Positions 21,515-33,998 of a stretch of 64,000 bases of DNA are shown one piece after another. Source of the stretch: Falciphora oryzae (taxonomy: Eukaryota; Ascomycota; Sordariomycetes; Magnaporthales; Magnaporthaceae); assembly GCA_000733355.1 (NCBI GenBank), contig JNVV01000004.1, forward strand, positions 1,357,325 to 1,421,324, read 5' to 3'. Position 1 is the stretch's first letter. Every line of letters begins with the position of its first letter. The position numbers and the translations under genes were made by a program. A model generated the notes under the pieces. It was not told where the DNA came from, made no database searches, and saw only the letters and a list, made by a program, of their open reading frames with translations.

Positions 21515-24500
21515 CTTGAAGAGAGGCCAATGTCAACACTAGAGAGTTCCTAATCTATGTACAAGGCCATTAGCATTTATGGTCGATCAACGTCCATGGT
21601 GCTCGAAGAGTGGCAGTGCCGCCTCCCAGGTCGCAAAAAAGGGCGTAGAGAGCGCTCGAAGGAACGAGCAAGCGAGAATGGGCAAGGGGGTCCCGAGTTG
21701 GCACAAGGCCGGCGAAAGCTGGTTCATCGAGTCTCGCCCATGGAATCGGGCCGGCCCAGGCACTGACCGTTGCGTAACGGCAACGCATCGCACCGGCCAC
21801 GCGATGACCAGACACAAGGTTCGTGCAAGAGGTAGCCGGAACTCTGGGAAGCGAACACGGGTGAAACGGTACCGGGAAGTCCCAGTTCCGCAACGACCAT
21901 GGAGGTGAAAGGCATCCTGGGGAAGATCCGAGCTCACAGATCCAGCAGAGCAGCGCTAGGACATGGAGTCGACTCGCAATACTGTTGCAAGGGGAAACAA
22001 CCAGAGGGAGGTCGAGAGAGACGAAGGGTTGCGGGCAGTGGCCCAGATATCAATCAATCCAACCGCGTACCTAGGAGCAAAAATCAAAGGCCGTCGTCGC
22101 GGCCCTGGGGCGACACAATTGCAGGGCGCCGAAGCAGCTTGTGCGCTCCGACTTGTGCACTGCGTCTCCCGGTGCCGGTTCGGTCTCTGCGCCGTCCGGC
22201 GTCAGGAGGAGGGACCGAGTCGCTCTGGCGGTTCGGGTCGCCGTCGCGGGCACGGCAGAATCGATGCTATATCGATCGTCTCGATCGGACCACTCGCTTC
22301 GACTCGTCGGTCGAGATGCGCCAAGCCAATGGCGATCGATGGCGAAATAAAAAATAAAAATAAAAATATGTTGCGTAAAAAAAAAATTGTGCTCTCGACA
22401 AAAGAATGAACGAAGGGGAAAAGCAGCGACCCAGGGGAAGCGATCGAGTCGATGCCACGGGCGGTGGAAAAGTCGACTGCTCGGTGTCGAAACGCTCGAC
22501 CAGAAAACAACGAGGACGGATGGAGCAATTGAAAATGAGAAGAGACAGGAGCGAGGGTCTGGGGCGCTTTCGCGGCGGAGGGAGGGTCTTTCCCTGGGGG
22601 AGGAAATTGACAAGGCAAGCGAACAGGCGACCTTATTGGACGGGGCCCGCAAATAATCCTCCCGTGCTGTGCAGAGCCCCCTCGCCGCAGCCTGAAGCTT
22701 TTCCCCTCTCCGGAAGCTGGGTGCTGGGCCTCCACCGGCCTCGTAATGTCGGGTGCAGCCAGGTGGAGCACACCAGCAAACAGGAACCCCCAAGGCCAAC
22801 GCGCACCAAGGCCCCCCGACTTCAGCAGCGGGGCGCAGGCAGAAAGCGAGGCCAGGAAAAGCAATCGGGTCGTGGAGGCGCAGTCGAGCGGCCGGCTCCG
22901 TGGCTTGTTTCGAGACCTTTCTTCACTGGGCAGGCGAGTGATGACACGAGGGATGGATCAATCGGAGGGTCTCTGGCCACACCAACACCAGCCAACGAAT
23001 CGGCAGACGGTCGAAGCGAGGCCGATGTCTGCCGTCTGCCGTCCGCCGTCTGCGGTCTCCAAGCCAGCGCTAGAACCACCCTCGCCACAATCCGGTGGGG
23101 AGCCTGTCTACCGTTCGTGAGGACGGCCCTGGGCGGCGGACCGATGAGATTTTGGCGTGGTCTGTTGGCTTGACGGCTCGAATTCCTTTGTTCCTTTTGG
23201 ATTTTGGCTTCAATCTTATTCCTCCTCTTGTCTTTTTTGTGTCTTCGCTTCACCGACTCGTCCGTCCCGTCTCGCTTCCTCTCCCCTTTTCTCTGTCCTT
23301 CTTCTCTTTGCTGCTTCTTCTTCTTATTCACTCCTGGCACGCCTCGTGCTGTCTCGAAATCGATCGCGGCCGCTCGCTTGGTCCGGTGGCGGCTGCCGAT
23401 CTGGGTTTCAAAACAAGGCCGCGTCCGGTGTCGCGCAGCCAAGCGCCAAATCCAGATGTGCGCTAGCCAATGGTCCGCGTGCCCTGTCGCCGTTTTCCGA
23501 TTCCTGTTTCTTTTTTCATCCGCCGCCCTAAATTGGCGATGCGCGCGCGAGCTGGCGGCCGAGCGAAATAGGTTTCGTTCGGGCAACCTTCGATGGTGGC
23601 TTTCGATTTCAACCGCGAGTGACTAGCCGCTTTTTCTCCCTTCCCTTCTTTTCAGGCACAGGTTTCTGTTGTCCCCGTCTCTTTCCCAGCCTTCGGTTTT
23701 GCCTTTTCAGCCAATACTTTTTTGTGCTCCTCGATCGCTTGTGACAGCATGCTACGTGCAACTCTGTCCCAGGAGTCCCAGCCAACAGGTTGGAGTCCGT
23801 GCCAAGATGGGCCCAAGCAGCCTCTGTTTCCGATTCGGCCGTGCGTCTTGCGGAACGGGCTAGAATGTTGACAGGAAGAGACAAGAAGGGGAAAAGGTAC
23901 GCTCGTCTAATGTTGTGGTCGTGTGTGAGCGAAACCAGGAACCAATGCACCGGGAGCCTGGCTCGGCTCTTGGGTCGCTTGTTGGCTTCTTACTCAACAC
24001 CTAAATCCTCGAGAGTGGGAAAGAGGATCTAGGCCAGATCGAAAGGCTGCAGGACTCCGGGCTGGGAGGCATTCATATACATACTGGCCTGCCATCCCTC
24101 TTATTTCAACTGTTCGCGGTATGCGATCTACAGTGCGCCAAGGGGCTGAGGAAACCAGGAATGAGACCGGCATTTCTTTGTGCCAGTCCAACACTGCCAA
24201 GTTTGCTCCCTCGGTCTTGACTGGTGAGACGTCCTTTGGGCGGTCAGCCCGAACAGGGCCCTTTGCAACATCCAACCTGAGACTCATGCATGGTCCGCTA
24301 GACTAGTCTGGTCTATCTGTTGACATGGTCCCTGGCCGAGAAAAAAAAAAGGTTATTGTTCCCAGAAGAGGCGGCTGGAGGCTGAGCCGTTTGGCCCGTG
24401 CAGGTCAGCCAAACCAAACAAGCGGCCGGTTTGGTTGACTGCCTATCAGCCTACCCAATGAGACCTCGCCAATCCGGCTGCATATACTGGGCGGCCATAG

Positions 24501-26723
24501 CTCGCCCCAACCGTTACGTCTGCAACGCCTCTGCTGTATGTATGCGGTAATAAATCTTGCAGCGCAACCCGGCCTGCATATCCAACTGGCGGAAACCTGT
24601 TTACGGCTGGCTGCATGGATCGGTCTTTGCTCTTCTACCCCAGGCGCCTGTCTCCGCAAGCAGACCAAAGGTCTATGCATACAGACAAGGCAATAAGCAC
24701 GCAAAGCAGCGCCTCGGGCCCGATGGCTGCAGTAGACCTGCGGCGTGGGCGAGGGAAAAGCTGACTGCATATGTAGTATTGGATGTGTTGTCCACGTTTG
24801 ACGCCCGATTGCCTTCTCGCACACTCATGATCGTCTTTTGCTCCGAGACAAGCAGACAGACCCCTGTTTTCTCGGGGAGGAACACATGCAAAAGAAAAAA
24901 AGAAAAAAAAAAGAGAAAAAAAAGTAATCCCGAGAGGAGACGACTCCATCTCACCCGCCAGTGAAGATCTTTCCATTGATTCCGATCCCCACGGACGCCC
25001 AGGGGAAATTGCTCCGGGCGTGTAGGCGGTTGTCCGCGTCAGGTTGCGTCAGGCAAGAAGGCTTCGTTCGACCACAGGAAATAGAGAGGCTGGCAATATA
25101 CAAAACGGCTGCAAGTTGAGTAGGACCCAAAAGGAAAAATGAGAACAACAAACATGAATGACAGTCTAGGAGAGCAACCTGGCTGGCCCGCTGGCTGCTC
25201 CATGGAACCCAAAGCAAGGTCCGCCGCTTGGATCGCATCGCATAAATGGCATTTTGCAGCATATCACATAGTTCCCCGCATGCCCGCCCGGCAAATGACG
25301 TTGATTTCGCGTGGCTTTCTGCATTGCCCACCAATTGCCATCCGAATCTCGGCATCTTCAGCATCAATACTGCCAGTTATTGCTCAAACAAGAAAAAGTC
25401 TTGAACGTCATTCCTCTCAAACTCCACACAGCCGAACGGATATGGGGGGTAGATGGCAGGCACGGAAGGAAGGCAGTCCGTATGATGTGAGCCGTCGTCC
25501 AGTTCTACCCGCCTTTGACCCGATCAAACCGATTGATAAGTCGGTTTACCCTTATCCGTTCTCATGCTTCAGGTTGTTTGGGCTTGCGCAAGCCTGTAAG
25601 CGCATCGCTGGATCTGATAGGTTGATAGGGTAGGGAGATACCAAAAGGAACCCGAGGCCGCTCGCCGCGTTGCTTTTGAGGCCGCCTCCTCCGATTTGTT
25701 TCGCCCTCCCACAGCTCGGGAGCCCGTCCGATTGGAATGTTTTCCTGAACAGAAACCCTGGAAACACGTGTCCGTGCTCAGATCGTCCAGGATCAAACTC
25801 GCAATCACCGTGATTCAAGAAGCCGGATAACCGGGCCGGCGGTGTTGCCGTGGGGAAATAAGGGCACGCCGGTAGCCCGACCGATCGTTGCCCGAGACCA
25901 CGCCACAGGCCATGGAGAAGGGACAGGAGAGTTTGAACGGGCGAGGGACACCAGCCCTGACAGCACTTGCAAGAAGCTAAAAACCGACTGCCGCGCGGCC
26001 TACCTTGTAGATGATACTCAAGTGCCGGCATATTGAAGGACTAGCCATAGAACAGCATCGCGGGCGGATAGCCTTGCCCAAGGACGAAACATCACAATGC
26101 AAGATATAGAAACAGACGATTACAGGGTAACCTCCTTGCGCCTCGGCAAGTTCCGTATTGTTTATCTATCAGGGGATCTATTGTATGCAATGATTTCGTA
26201 CCAGACGGGGGGACAAGGAACATGCATGAAACAACAGCCTGCCGGCGTGGTAAGATGGTATCATGGTAACTAACCTCCCTTTCCCCCAGACGGGGTGATT
26301 TGCTTTGCTAGTGGCTGGCTTTGAATTTCCAACATGAATTATATGAGCAACGAGATGAAGGAAAGAAAGAAAGACAAAGAGGAAAAGAGAAAAACAAAAA
26401 AAGCGAGAAACGATGACATTACCAGTCGTCAGATGTTGGCAAAGGTTGACAGAATGCATGTTTGGTCTTGTTTCCTTTTTGCCCGCGAGAATGGTATAAA
26501 AAAATGAGCATGTTTGGCCATCCGTTACTCCCGCGATTCTCCCCAGAGGGAGAGTAGGGAGTGGCCATGCGAGATCCAAAAGAAACTCCGATGCTGATGC
26601 GAACAAATGATGTGTCGTGTCGGGGTATTGACTTGACGCAGAGCATGATTGCCGATAGGAAAAACAGAAAACCGGCCGAGCCCACTGGGCGATGTGCAAG
26701 ATCACACGGCTACTCCCAGCCTC
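21515..26723. other. 5.2 kb gene-poor region
   Basis: The longest gap in the window, between two minus-strand membrane-protein genes; it includes the promoter of the mucin-like gene. Seen: an AAAAT-type microsatellite with an A run at 22346-22387, a long CT-rich tract at about 23200-23340 (plus strand), and an A/G-rich low-complexity run at 24892-24926. Open frames of 100-250 codons occur on both strands but look compositional, with no domains and no consistent splice structure. A long 5' leader or a non-coding RNA is possible. I cannot support a gene. Confidence 0.5.
22346..22387. repeat. AAAAT-type microsatellite
   Basis: AT-only run of (A)nT units followed shortly by an A-rich run, within GC-richer flanks. 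Confidence 0.7.
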
Positions 26724-29058
26724 TTAAGGGCGCATGGTCCATTGAGGCTTGAGAGTGTCGGCCGTCTGAGCTTGCGTGAATACTGTATCGCCGGGCAAGC
26801 GGCTGACGCGCCCGGCACCGTTTCTAATGGCGCCGAGCTGGACAGACGAGATACCGCTGCGGTTGCTCCGGATGCTACCGGCATCGCTCATGGTGTCCGC
26901 GTCCTTGAACTTGCGGGGCGGCGCAAAGTCAAGTCCAGTGAACGTGCTAGACTTCCTCAGAAGGTGACTGGATGGGCGCAAGGTCGTGGGTCAGCATATA
27001 TCGCGGCTTTCTTGAAGGGATCGGGAGAGGAACATACGGGCTGGGGAGCGAGGCCATCTCGTCAAAGGAAGAAACCAATGGCGAGTGGACGTGCTGAGGG
27101 GCCTGGTAAGGCCTCCTCTCTCCTCCACCAGGGCTCTGAGAGCGGCCGGCGGCCTGGTCCTTGAAACCAGAGGGAGGGGCGAAGTCAAGCGCGTTGAGAG
27201 CAAAGGCGTCATCGCGAAGCTTGGACGGGTTCGGGAGCGTGGTCAGGGCAGTGGGAGGAGGCATCGGCTTGCGCGGGGCACCCATGGCGCTTCCCGCACG
27301 CGGGCGACCGTACTGGCCTGAAGCCGAGGATCCGGGCCTGGGGCCGGGACCCCACCTGTTGGCCGAGGCGGCTGAGCCAGGACGGCGAGGGCCACGGCTG
27401 CCAGGCATGCTCATTCCGCTGACCGATCCAGCATGAGGCCTCGGGCCGCTCCTCGGGCCGGGGAACCTGGAACCGGAAGGAGGAGGCGTCATAGCGCGGC
27501 GGGCGACTGGCTGAGCGTAGGGCATGACAAAGGTGTTCGTATCGGGGTCAAAGTAGGCGGCGTCGTTACCGAGGTAGTTCTGGTCGTAATCCTCATAGTA
27601 CTGGGTAGCGCCACCCTGCTGCTTGTTAGGAGCGCCCTGGCCTTGGCCACCCTGCGGGTAACCCATCGTCATGCGGCTCTCGTCAAAGTACTCCTTGTAG
27701 AAAGAGCGGATGCGGTTGGCCCTCGTTTCCGGATCCTCCGACTCGATCATCTCATCCGGGGGCAGAGGCCGGAAGCCGACCGAGAGCCGCTTGTTGTCTT
27801 GACGGGGTACACCGAGGGCAGCAGCGTTGTTCTCGGGCGGGTACTCGGAGGATTGCCGGCGGTGCTGTGTCCGTCCGCGCTCCTGTCCATCCATATCCTG
27901 GGGAGACATAGTCTCGTATTGAGTTTCCTCGATTATGGGCGCTGAGAAGGGGCCGGCAGGAGCAGCACCAGTGTCGACTGACAGAGTAGGCTGGTTCGAG
28001 TTGACGGGCCGGGGGCTGGCAGGCAGGTGGTTAGGAGGGGACCGCTGGTTCTGATCGTGCGAAAAATCAAAGCCGTTGGAGTTGGGCGGTACGGGAAACC
28101 TGGGCGACGAAGGCATCTTGGCCGGGGCGGGCTCCTGAAGCTCCGGAACCGAGGGCATAGAGACGCCGTGAGCGTTGGACTGATCGTTGGGGTACGGGGC
28201 GGCATCGGACAGGGGAAAGTTGGCCTGGCTAGGCGAGTGGGCGGCAGGAGGCGGCGTGATGTTGTCCCGCGAGGCTTCGTATCGGGGAGGAATTGAGCCA
28301 ACCGGTGAGGTGGGCGAGGTAGGGAACGACGACTTGCGAGACGGAGGGACGGAGAGGCCGGGGGTAGATGGGCCATTATAGTCGTCGCGCGAGCCCTTCT
28401 TGGTTGAGCGCATCGACCTGGCATCACTCTGCTGGTAGACAGGGCTGTAGGGGTCCTCGCTTCCATGCAATGTGCGAGCCAGCGAGTGCAGAGACTCGCG
28501 CGACCCGGCCTGCGCGCTCGGCGGGAGAAGATACGGGCTCGACAGGTTCATGTCCATCGAGAGCTGGTTGTTGCGATGGCTGGCCTTCTCGGCACCGGCG
28601 CCACCAAAGAAGGCGCTTTTGCGCTTCGCGCCTTTGCCGCCGCGAGCGTTCTCACCGAGACCGAAATCCAACGACTTGTGGGGGTCGTTGGCCTCCTCAC
28701 TCCTCTGCTTCTTGACATTCCTGCGATGCAGCCAAAAGACGACAGCGAGTAGTGAAATCAAAGGGATTCTGATAAGGCATGTTAGCGACGTTCAGCAGAG
28801 TCTAGGAAGAGGTCTCGAGAGACCGCGAGCAACTTACGCAACACCCAAGGCGATGGGCACGCCGAGGCTGTTGGCTCCGTACGGCTTCTCGCAGAGGTTG
28901 GCGTTCTCGCCAGTGCAGTCGATGCTCTCTCGGGCCACGAGAGGCTTCGTCTGATCAGGCTGGGGAATGGCGATGCGCTCCCCAGCGCTGGCGTTACGAC
29001 GCATAATGGGAACCCGACCACTCATCCGGTAGGAACCGGCTTCCGCAACTCCCGCCAT
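26724..29058 (-). CDS. SKG6-like single-pass transmembrane protein
   Basis: 731 residues from exons 29058-28838, 28768-27038 and 26967-26724. A short N-terminal ectodomain (NLCEKPYGANSLG) leads into one membrane helix formed across the first intron (LGVAIPLISLLAVVFWLH), then RRNVKKQR and the conserved DPHKSLDFGLGEN. The rest is a long disordered cytoplasmic tail, Pro/Ser/Gly-rich, with an ordered island RANRIRSFYKEYFDES near residue 415. The last exon repeats a motif found late in the second (LDFAPPSGFKD then LDFAPPRKFKD). The membrane segment and following motif match a fungal family I associate with SKG6/AXL2-type TM domains of polarised growth; that link is from memory. Plain reading through the second intron (GTATGT...CCAG, 27037-26968) would hide the true C-terminus. 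Confidence 0.82.
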
Positions 29059-31930
29059 GATATTAGAGTAGTAGACACTAAGGTCTCGTTGGAATCGAAA
29101 AGGGTTTGAGAAGTCGTAATCGGTCGTGGAACTGGGTCCCTTTTGGTCGAGGGGGATGACGAGATTAACCTTCGTGTAGCACAGGAATTATGATACTATC
29201 ATACTCGTGGGGCTATCGAATTATGCCGTTCCGGAGTCGAATCGAAGGCGAAACTGAGACCGGAGGGAGCTGGTCGTGGAAGACAGTATCCAAAACCGAA
29301 GGGAGCTGTGCTGCTGGCTAAACCCGAACGGCAACTATGCTTCCTGAATTCCTTCCCGTGGCGGACCTGGTCGAAAGGCTAGGGGGTGTTTTGGCCGAAG
29401 GACAGGCGTGGTCGAATGTATCGCCGTGAGGCTGGGTTGAGCGAGAGAACTGTCCTAAACGGAACAAAGGATGAATCGGCTTGGTGGTTGACTGTCTCTG
29501 CCTCGGCGAGGGAAGGGAACGGCGCGCCTGCTGGCAGGCTGTTGTTTAGAATTAGTGAGAGTGAATAAACCAAAGGAGTGGCAGCACGACTTGGTCCAGT
29601 CGGCAATGGTCGGGCAGAGAACAGCCGTTGGAAACGAGTGACTAGCAAGAAAGCGAGGCCCGTCGGACGACAGGATCAGGTCGTGAGGAATTCCATGCAG
29701 CGTGATGGGCGAAGAAAAGAAGATGGACGGGAGGTCGGATGGAGCGAGGGCCTGGCAAGGGGAGAAAATGGATGCCCACCAAGGCCCGGCAGGTGGGAAA
29801 GGATGGCAAGGGCAGGACAGGCCCCGGAGAGGGGACGGAAGAGGAAAGCCTACTGGCCCGCGGGCAGAGGCAGACCCATCGTGGAACAAAGCGGGTGCAC
29901 AAGGCCTTGCACTGTGGATGGACCGGCGGGCGGCAGATTGCAGCAATTGGCGCACGCGCAAACTGGAGAAGGCGACGGCCGGCGTCGTCCCTTGGGCGGC
30001 AGGGGTGTCGTTGGAGGGCCGGCCAGGTGGTGTGGGGGCCTATCTCATCTCGCTCAAATCAAAAGAAGGGGCTGCCGAGGGCTTGCCCGGCGACGTTGAA
30101 AAAGGGGAGCAATCCTCTGCGCTGCGCTGCGCCTGCCTTCAGATGGCCCAAGGTGCCCATTCCAAGGGCACCACCGCCCAGGGAGACCCCGTTTCTGGGC
30201 GCCAGTCTTGTTGGCACGCAGGCGGGGCCCGATGCAAGGTACGGGAAGCTGCTGATTGGCCGCTGCCCGCCTGGCTGCGAACTGGGCCTCCGCTGAACTC
30301 TCTCCTGATTGGGCCCACACGATGGGGACAGGCGTCTTCGTTCCAATTTGATCTCGACCGCAGCGCTAATCTCGTCCCCCGCAGGGGTCTCCCATGTAGG
30401 ACGCGTGAGATTGGCCGTTGCCCTTCTTTGTCAGCTTTTTGGGCGCAGCGACTTTGTACCTCTCCTATCGAATTTGTGGGACGGTACATTGCCGAAATGA
30501 GCTGTCCAGGATGTGAGCAGGATTTGCACCGAGCGACACTGTAACAAGCTCATGATTCTGATGGCCAGCCTCTGCTGCTGCTGGCAACCACAGCGATCGA
30601 GCAGCAAGCGAGGACGGGAAAATGTCGCAGACGCCACGCGAGATTCACTGTAGAGGGCGACGATGGAATCCGCAGGCTGTTGGTATTGGCAATTTACGGC
30701 CTCAAATTCAGTCAAGGGGAAGTCAGTGGGCAGTCGATTCTGTCATCCGCTGGCGGTGTTTCCGCGCATTGTCAGATCCATTGCTTCAGGGGCACGACAC
30801 AATTGCATGTTTATCTAGGACGACAACAAATTTAGAACGCCTGGTGCATTCCATCGTCCAGTCCATCTGTGCCTCACAGCACGGCGTGTTGCACTGCGTC
30901 AAGCCACGCCACTGCAAGCTTGCACGACACGAGCGTTCATCACGTGTGCGACGTCGCATGCTGTTGAGGGGAAATAAGAAAGAAACAAAACAAATAAGAA
31001 GGTTGGAAGCTCAGAAAAAGAGTTCGGTCGGGGTCGGGGAAATACAGCCTATCAGAGCCCACCCTGCGCATAGGTACGCGCAATTTGTCGATCGCCTCCC
31101 TGTAATTGTGCAGATCCTTACTCCTAGTCACCCAACCTATTGGCCGCCACCGGATTATGGGCTTGGAAATAGTGGTATTTTCATGAGGATTGGAAAGCCC
31201 CCTTTTTTTTTCTTTTTTTTTTCGGATGCCTCTGGCTTCCTCCAACCAAACACTACGGGTCGTATATATCGTGAATAGACGAATGCCTTCAATATTCATC
31301 ATGTCCTTGTCTTGTCACTCAATTGCCTTCAAGCTGCGTGTGCCGTCACCACTGTGTGACAAGAGCCGTGAACGCGACAGTGACAAGCCACCTTCTCCAC
31401 TGCAAATGAACTCAATATTTTCCCGTTCAGCGGCGGCTGGGCTCTTGACCGTTGACCCGCGATTCAATTCAGTTGATTGATTGCTGTTTCCTTGGGCAAA
31501 TTGCTTGGCAGCCACCGTTGCGTCCAGAAGACCATTCCCGCACTGCGTGTTCATCGTCTGGTGTCTCATCGCAGTGAGATGATGGCGTCCGCGTGCAGTA
31601 GTGTGCCCGCTCCCCGTGCTGGCTTGCAGTTGACAGCCTTTTTGGTTTGCTTGGCGAGGTAGCTGACCACCCCGACCAGGATACAGCTGTCTCTTCTTGG
31701 GCATGGTGAGGCGGGAGGCGGGCTTGCTATGCAAGACTTGCGGGAACGGGTTTCACGTTTCAATCCGCCCTTAATTTTCTTTTGCTTTTTTGTCGGCATG
31801 TTCTCTCAATTGCCGGGGTCGCATCGCGGCAGTTTCAGCAATGACGCCAGCCCACCCATCATGAGAAAGACCGTCCGCGCCAGACTTGTCTTGTTTATCC
31901 GTAACGTGCTGTTGCTGGGACGGTCCCTGC
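29059..31930. promoter_or_regulatory. Intergenic, 2.9 kb; paired GATA palindrome
   Basis: Upstream region of the SKG6-like gene and 3' flank of DHX35. It contains a 15-bp perfect palindrome with two inverted GATA cores (29189-29203). Open frames on both strands lack recognisable features. Nothing else supported. Confidence 0.5.
29189..29203. promoter_or_regulatory. Palindromic double GATA site
   Basis: TATGATACTATCATA, a perfect inverted repeat with GATA on each strand, about 130 bp upstream of the SKG6-like start codon. Paired GATA elements are bound by fungal nitrogen-type GATA factors (NIT2/AreA family); use here is inference. Confidence 0.5.
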
Positions 31931-33998
31931 CTATTTTACCTGGTAGAAGCCGGGTGCGTACTCGACAAGCCAGCTCTTCTCAACCTTGGTGATGTCCCGA
32001 ATGAATGTCTTGCTACCCGTCTCCATAACCTCGTGGAATATGACCCAGTCGGCCCGCCTGTTGAACATCAGCGAGCTCGGGTGCGCGTGCAGCACGGTCC
32101 CTCCCTGGACGTTTCGAAAGCTGCCGTCCGCCTGCATCCGCGCCGCCTGGGCAAAGTAACCCGTCGTGAGACACCGCCGTATCTGCTCAGCTCTCGCCGA
32201 AGGATCGCCCGTGGCCGTCTTTGACGTCAAGGATTCGTCCACGTTGATGCCGAACCTCTCTAGATATCGCTTTAGCTGCGCACGTATGCTCACTGCCCTG
32301 CTCATGGTCTTGAAGTTGAGCAGATTCTCGTGGCAGAACTGCGCCTCCTTGCGACCTTTGCTCACAAAGGCCTGGTACACGTTGAGCAACGTCAAGTGAT
32401 CACCCTCCTCCGCTGCGAACCTCCTGCGCGTGCTCTCGAGCCTCTTCTTCTCCCCATCGTGCTGCACCCACACGTTGCCGCCAACGCTGGTCATCGCGGC
32501 GATCGTCAGGATCTCGCTGACGCAGCCAAACTCGGCCGCGGAGAGCAGCGTTTTGGCCATCATCGGCTCCACGGCAAGCTCGGCCATTCTCATCCCTAGC
32601 GGTTTCGTAAGTTTCGCGTAGTCGTCCAAGGCGCCGAGTGAGAAGAGCAGTTCCAGCGCCTTGGTCATTAGCTCTGCGGGCGGCGCGCTGAGGTAGTCGA
32701 AGTGCAAGACGTCGTCGATGCCCAGTGCCTTGAGCTGTAAGATGAATGGCGCGAGATTTGAGCGTTGGATCTCGGGTATGTTGGCGTCTGCAAGCGATAG
32801 GTATGACTCTTCGTTATATAGTCGAAAGCACTTGCCCGGTTTCGTCCGCCCAGCTCTCCCTGCCCGTTGTGAGGCTGCGGCCTTCGAGACGGGTACGGCT
32901 GTGAGGGTCTCTATGCCGGTCTTGGGATCGTATGCACGGAGCTTTACGTATCCGCAGTCGACAACATACACAATTCTGCCGATAGTCACCGATGCCTCGG
33001 CGATGTTGGTCGAAAATATGACCTTCCGGGTGTTTTCCGGGGCCTCCTCGAATACGTAGATCTGCTGGTCGGTCGACAGTCCAGCATACAGCGGGAGTGC
33101 CAGGAGTCCATGGGCACTGGAGGGAACCTGGCTGGCCCGCTCTGAAACTGCCTCGACAGCTGTGTCTATTTCCTCCCTGCCCGTGAGAAAAACGAGAATG
33201 TCGCCTTCTGGTTCTTTCTCGTGGATCTCAAAAACTGTAGCAATCGCCTTCTCCAGATAATTCTCTGCCGGGGTTTCCAGGTAGAGGATGTCGATCGGGT
33301 AAGTGCGGCCCTCGAGACTCACGATTGACCCAACCTGGTCATCATTTTTCTCCTTCCCAGAGCCCTCCGCGGCTGTGCCTGAGAAGAAGCGAAGGAATTC
33401 TTTGGCCTGCAGTGTGGCGCTGCTGATGATGATGCGCAGCTCTGGCCTTCGCTTGCGAATCTTCTTCAAGAGTCCAAGGAGGATATCTGTGCTGATGGTT
33501 TGTTCGTGTGCCTCATCAACCATAATCACCGAGTATCTCGAAAGAAGAGGGTCCACCAGGGCTTCCCGAATGAGAAGCCCATCTGTCATGAACTTGATTC
33601 TCGTGGCATCAGATGTGAGATCCTCGAAGCGGATGGAGTAGCCGACCTCCTTTCCGACCTCACACCCGAATTCTTCAGCCACTCTTAAAGCAACATTTAT
33701 TGCTGCGATCCGACGCGGCTGCTCGCGGTGTCAGCCACATAATAACTCAAAGAGCACGCGGGAATGGCAAACAAACCTGAGTAACCGCAATGGCCTTGCC
33801 ATCAGCGCACCAGCCTGCATTTTCGAGGAACTGCGGTATCTGCGTGCTCTTTCCGGACCCTGTCTGGCCAACCACGATGGTGACTGGATTCGTCTCAACA
33901 AGGTAGAGCAGAGCTTCTCTGTGCTTTGCGATGGGCAGCAACGAGGAGGGCTTATGCAGCGCAGGGATAAACGAAGTCCCTAAATCGAGGTCGGCCAT
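31931..33998 (-). CDS. DHX35: DEAH-box RNA helicase, DHX35 orthologue
   Basis: ATP-dependent RNA helicase of the DEAH/RHA family; DHX35 is found with catalytic-stage spliceosomes. Exons 33998-33777 and 33718-31931 give 669 residues. Motifs: I GQTGSGKST (residues 44-52), Ia QPRRIAA across the intron, II DEAH, III SAT, V STNIAEASVTI and VI QRAGRAGR, followed by winged-helix, ratchet (HA2) and OB-fold domains ending LLEYAPGFY-like (here LVEYAPGFYQVK). The short N-terminus (about 30 residues before the helicase core) and the segments LQLKALGID and EEGDHLTLLNVYQAF match DHX35 better than PRP2/16/22/43, which have long N-termini or G-patch partners. Yeast lacks this gene, while intron-rich fungi keep it. 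Head-to-head with the DUF2293 gene. Confidence 0.92.

Noticed and set aside
22071..22799. 242-codon minus-strand frame in the gene-poor region
   Set aside because: Crosses AT-rich microsatellite DNA, low complexity, no family resemblance; overlapping frames on the other strand are as long.
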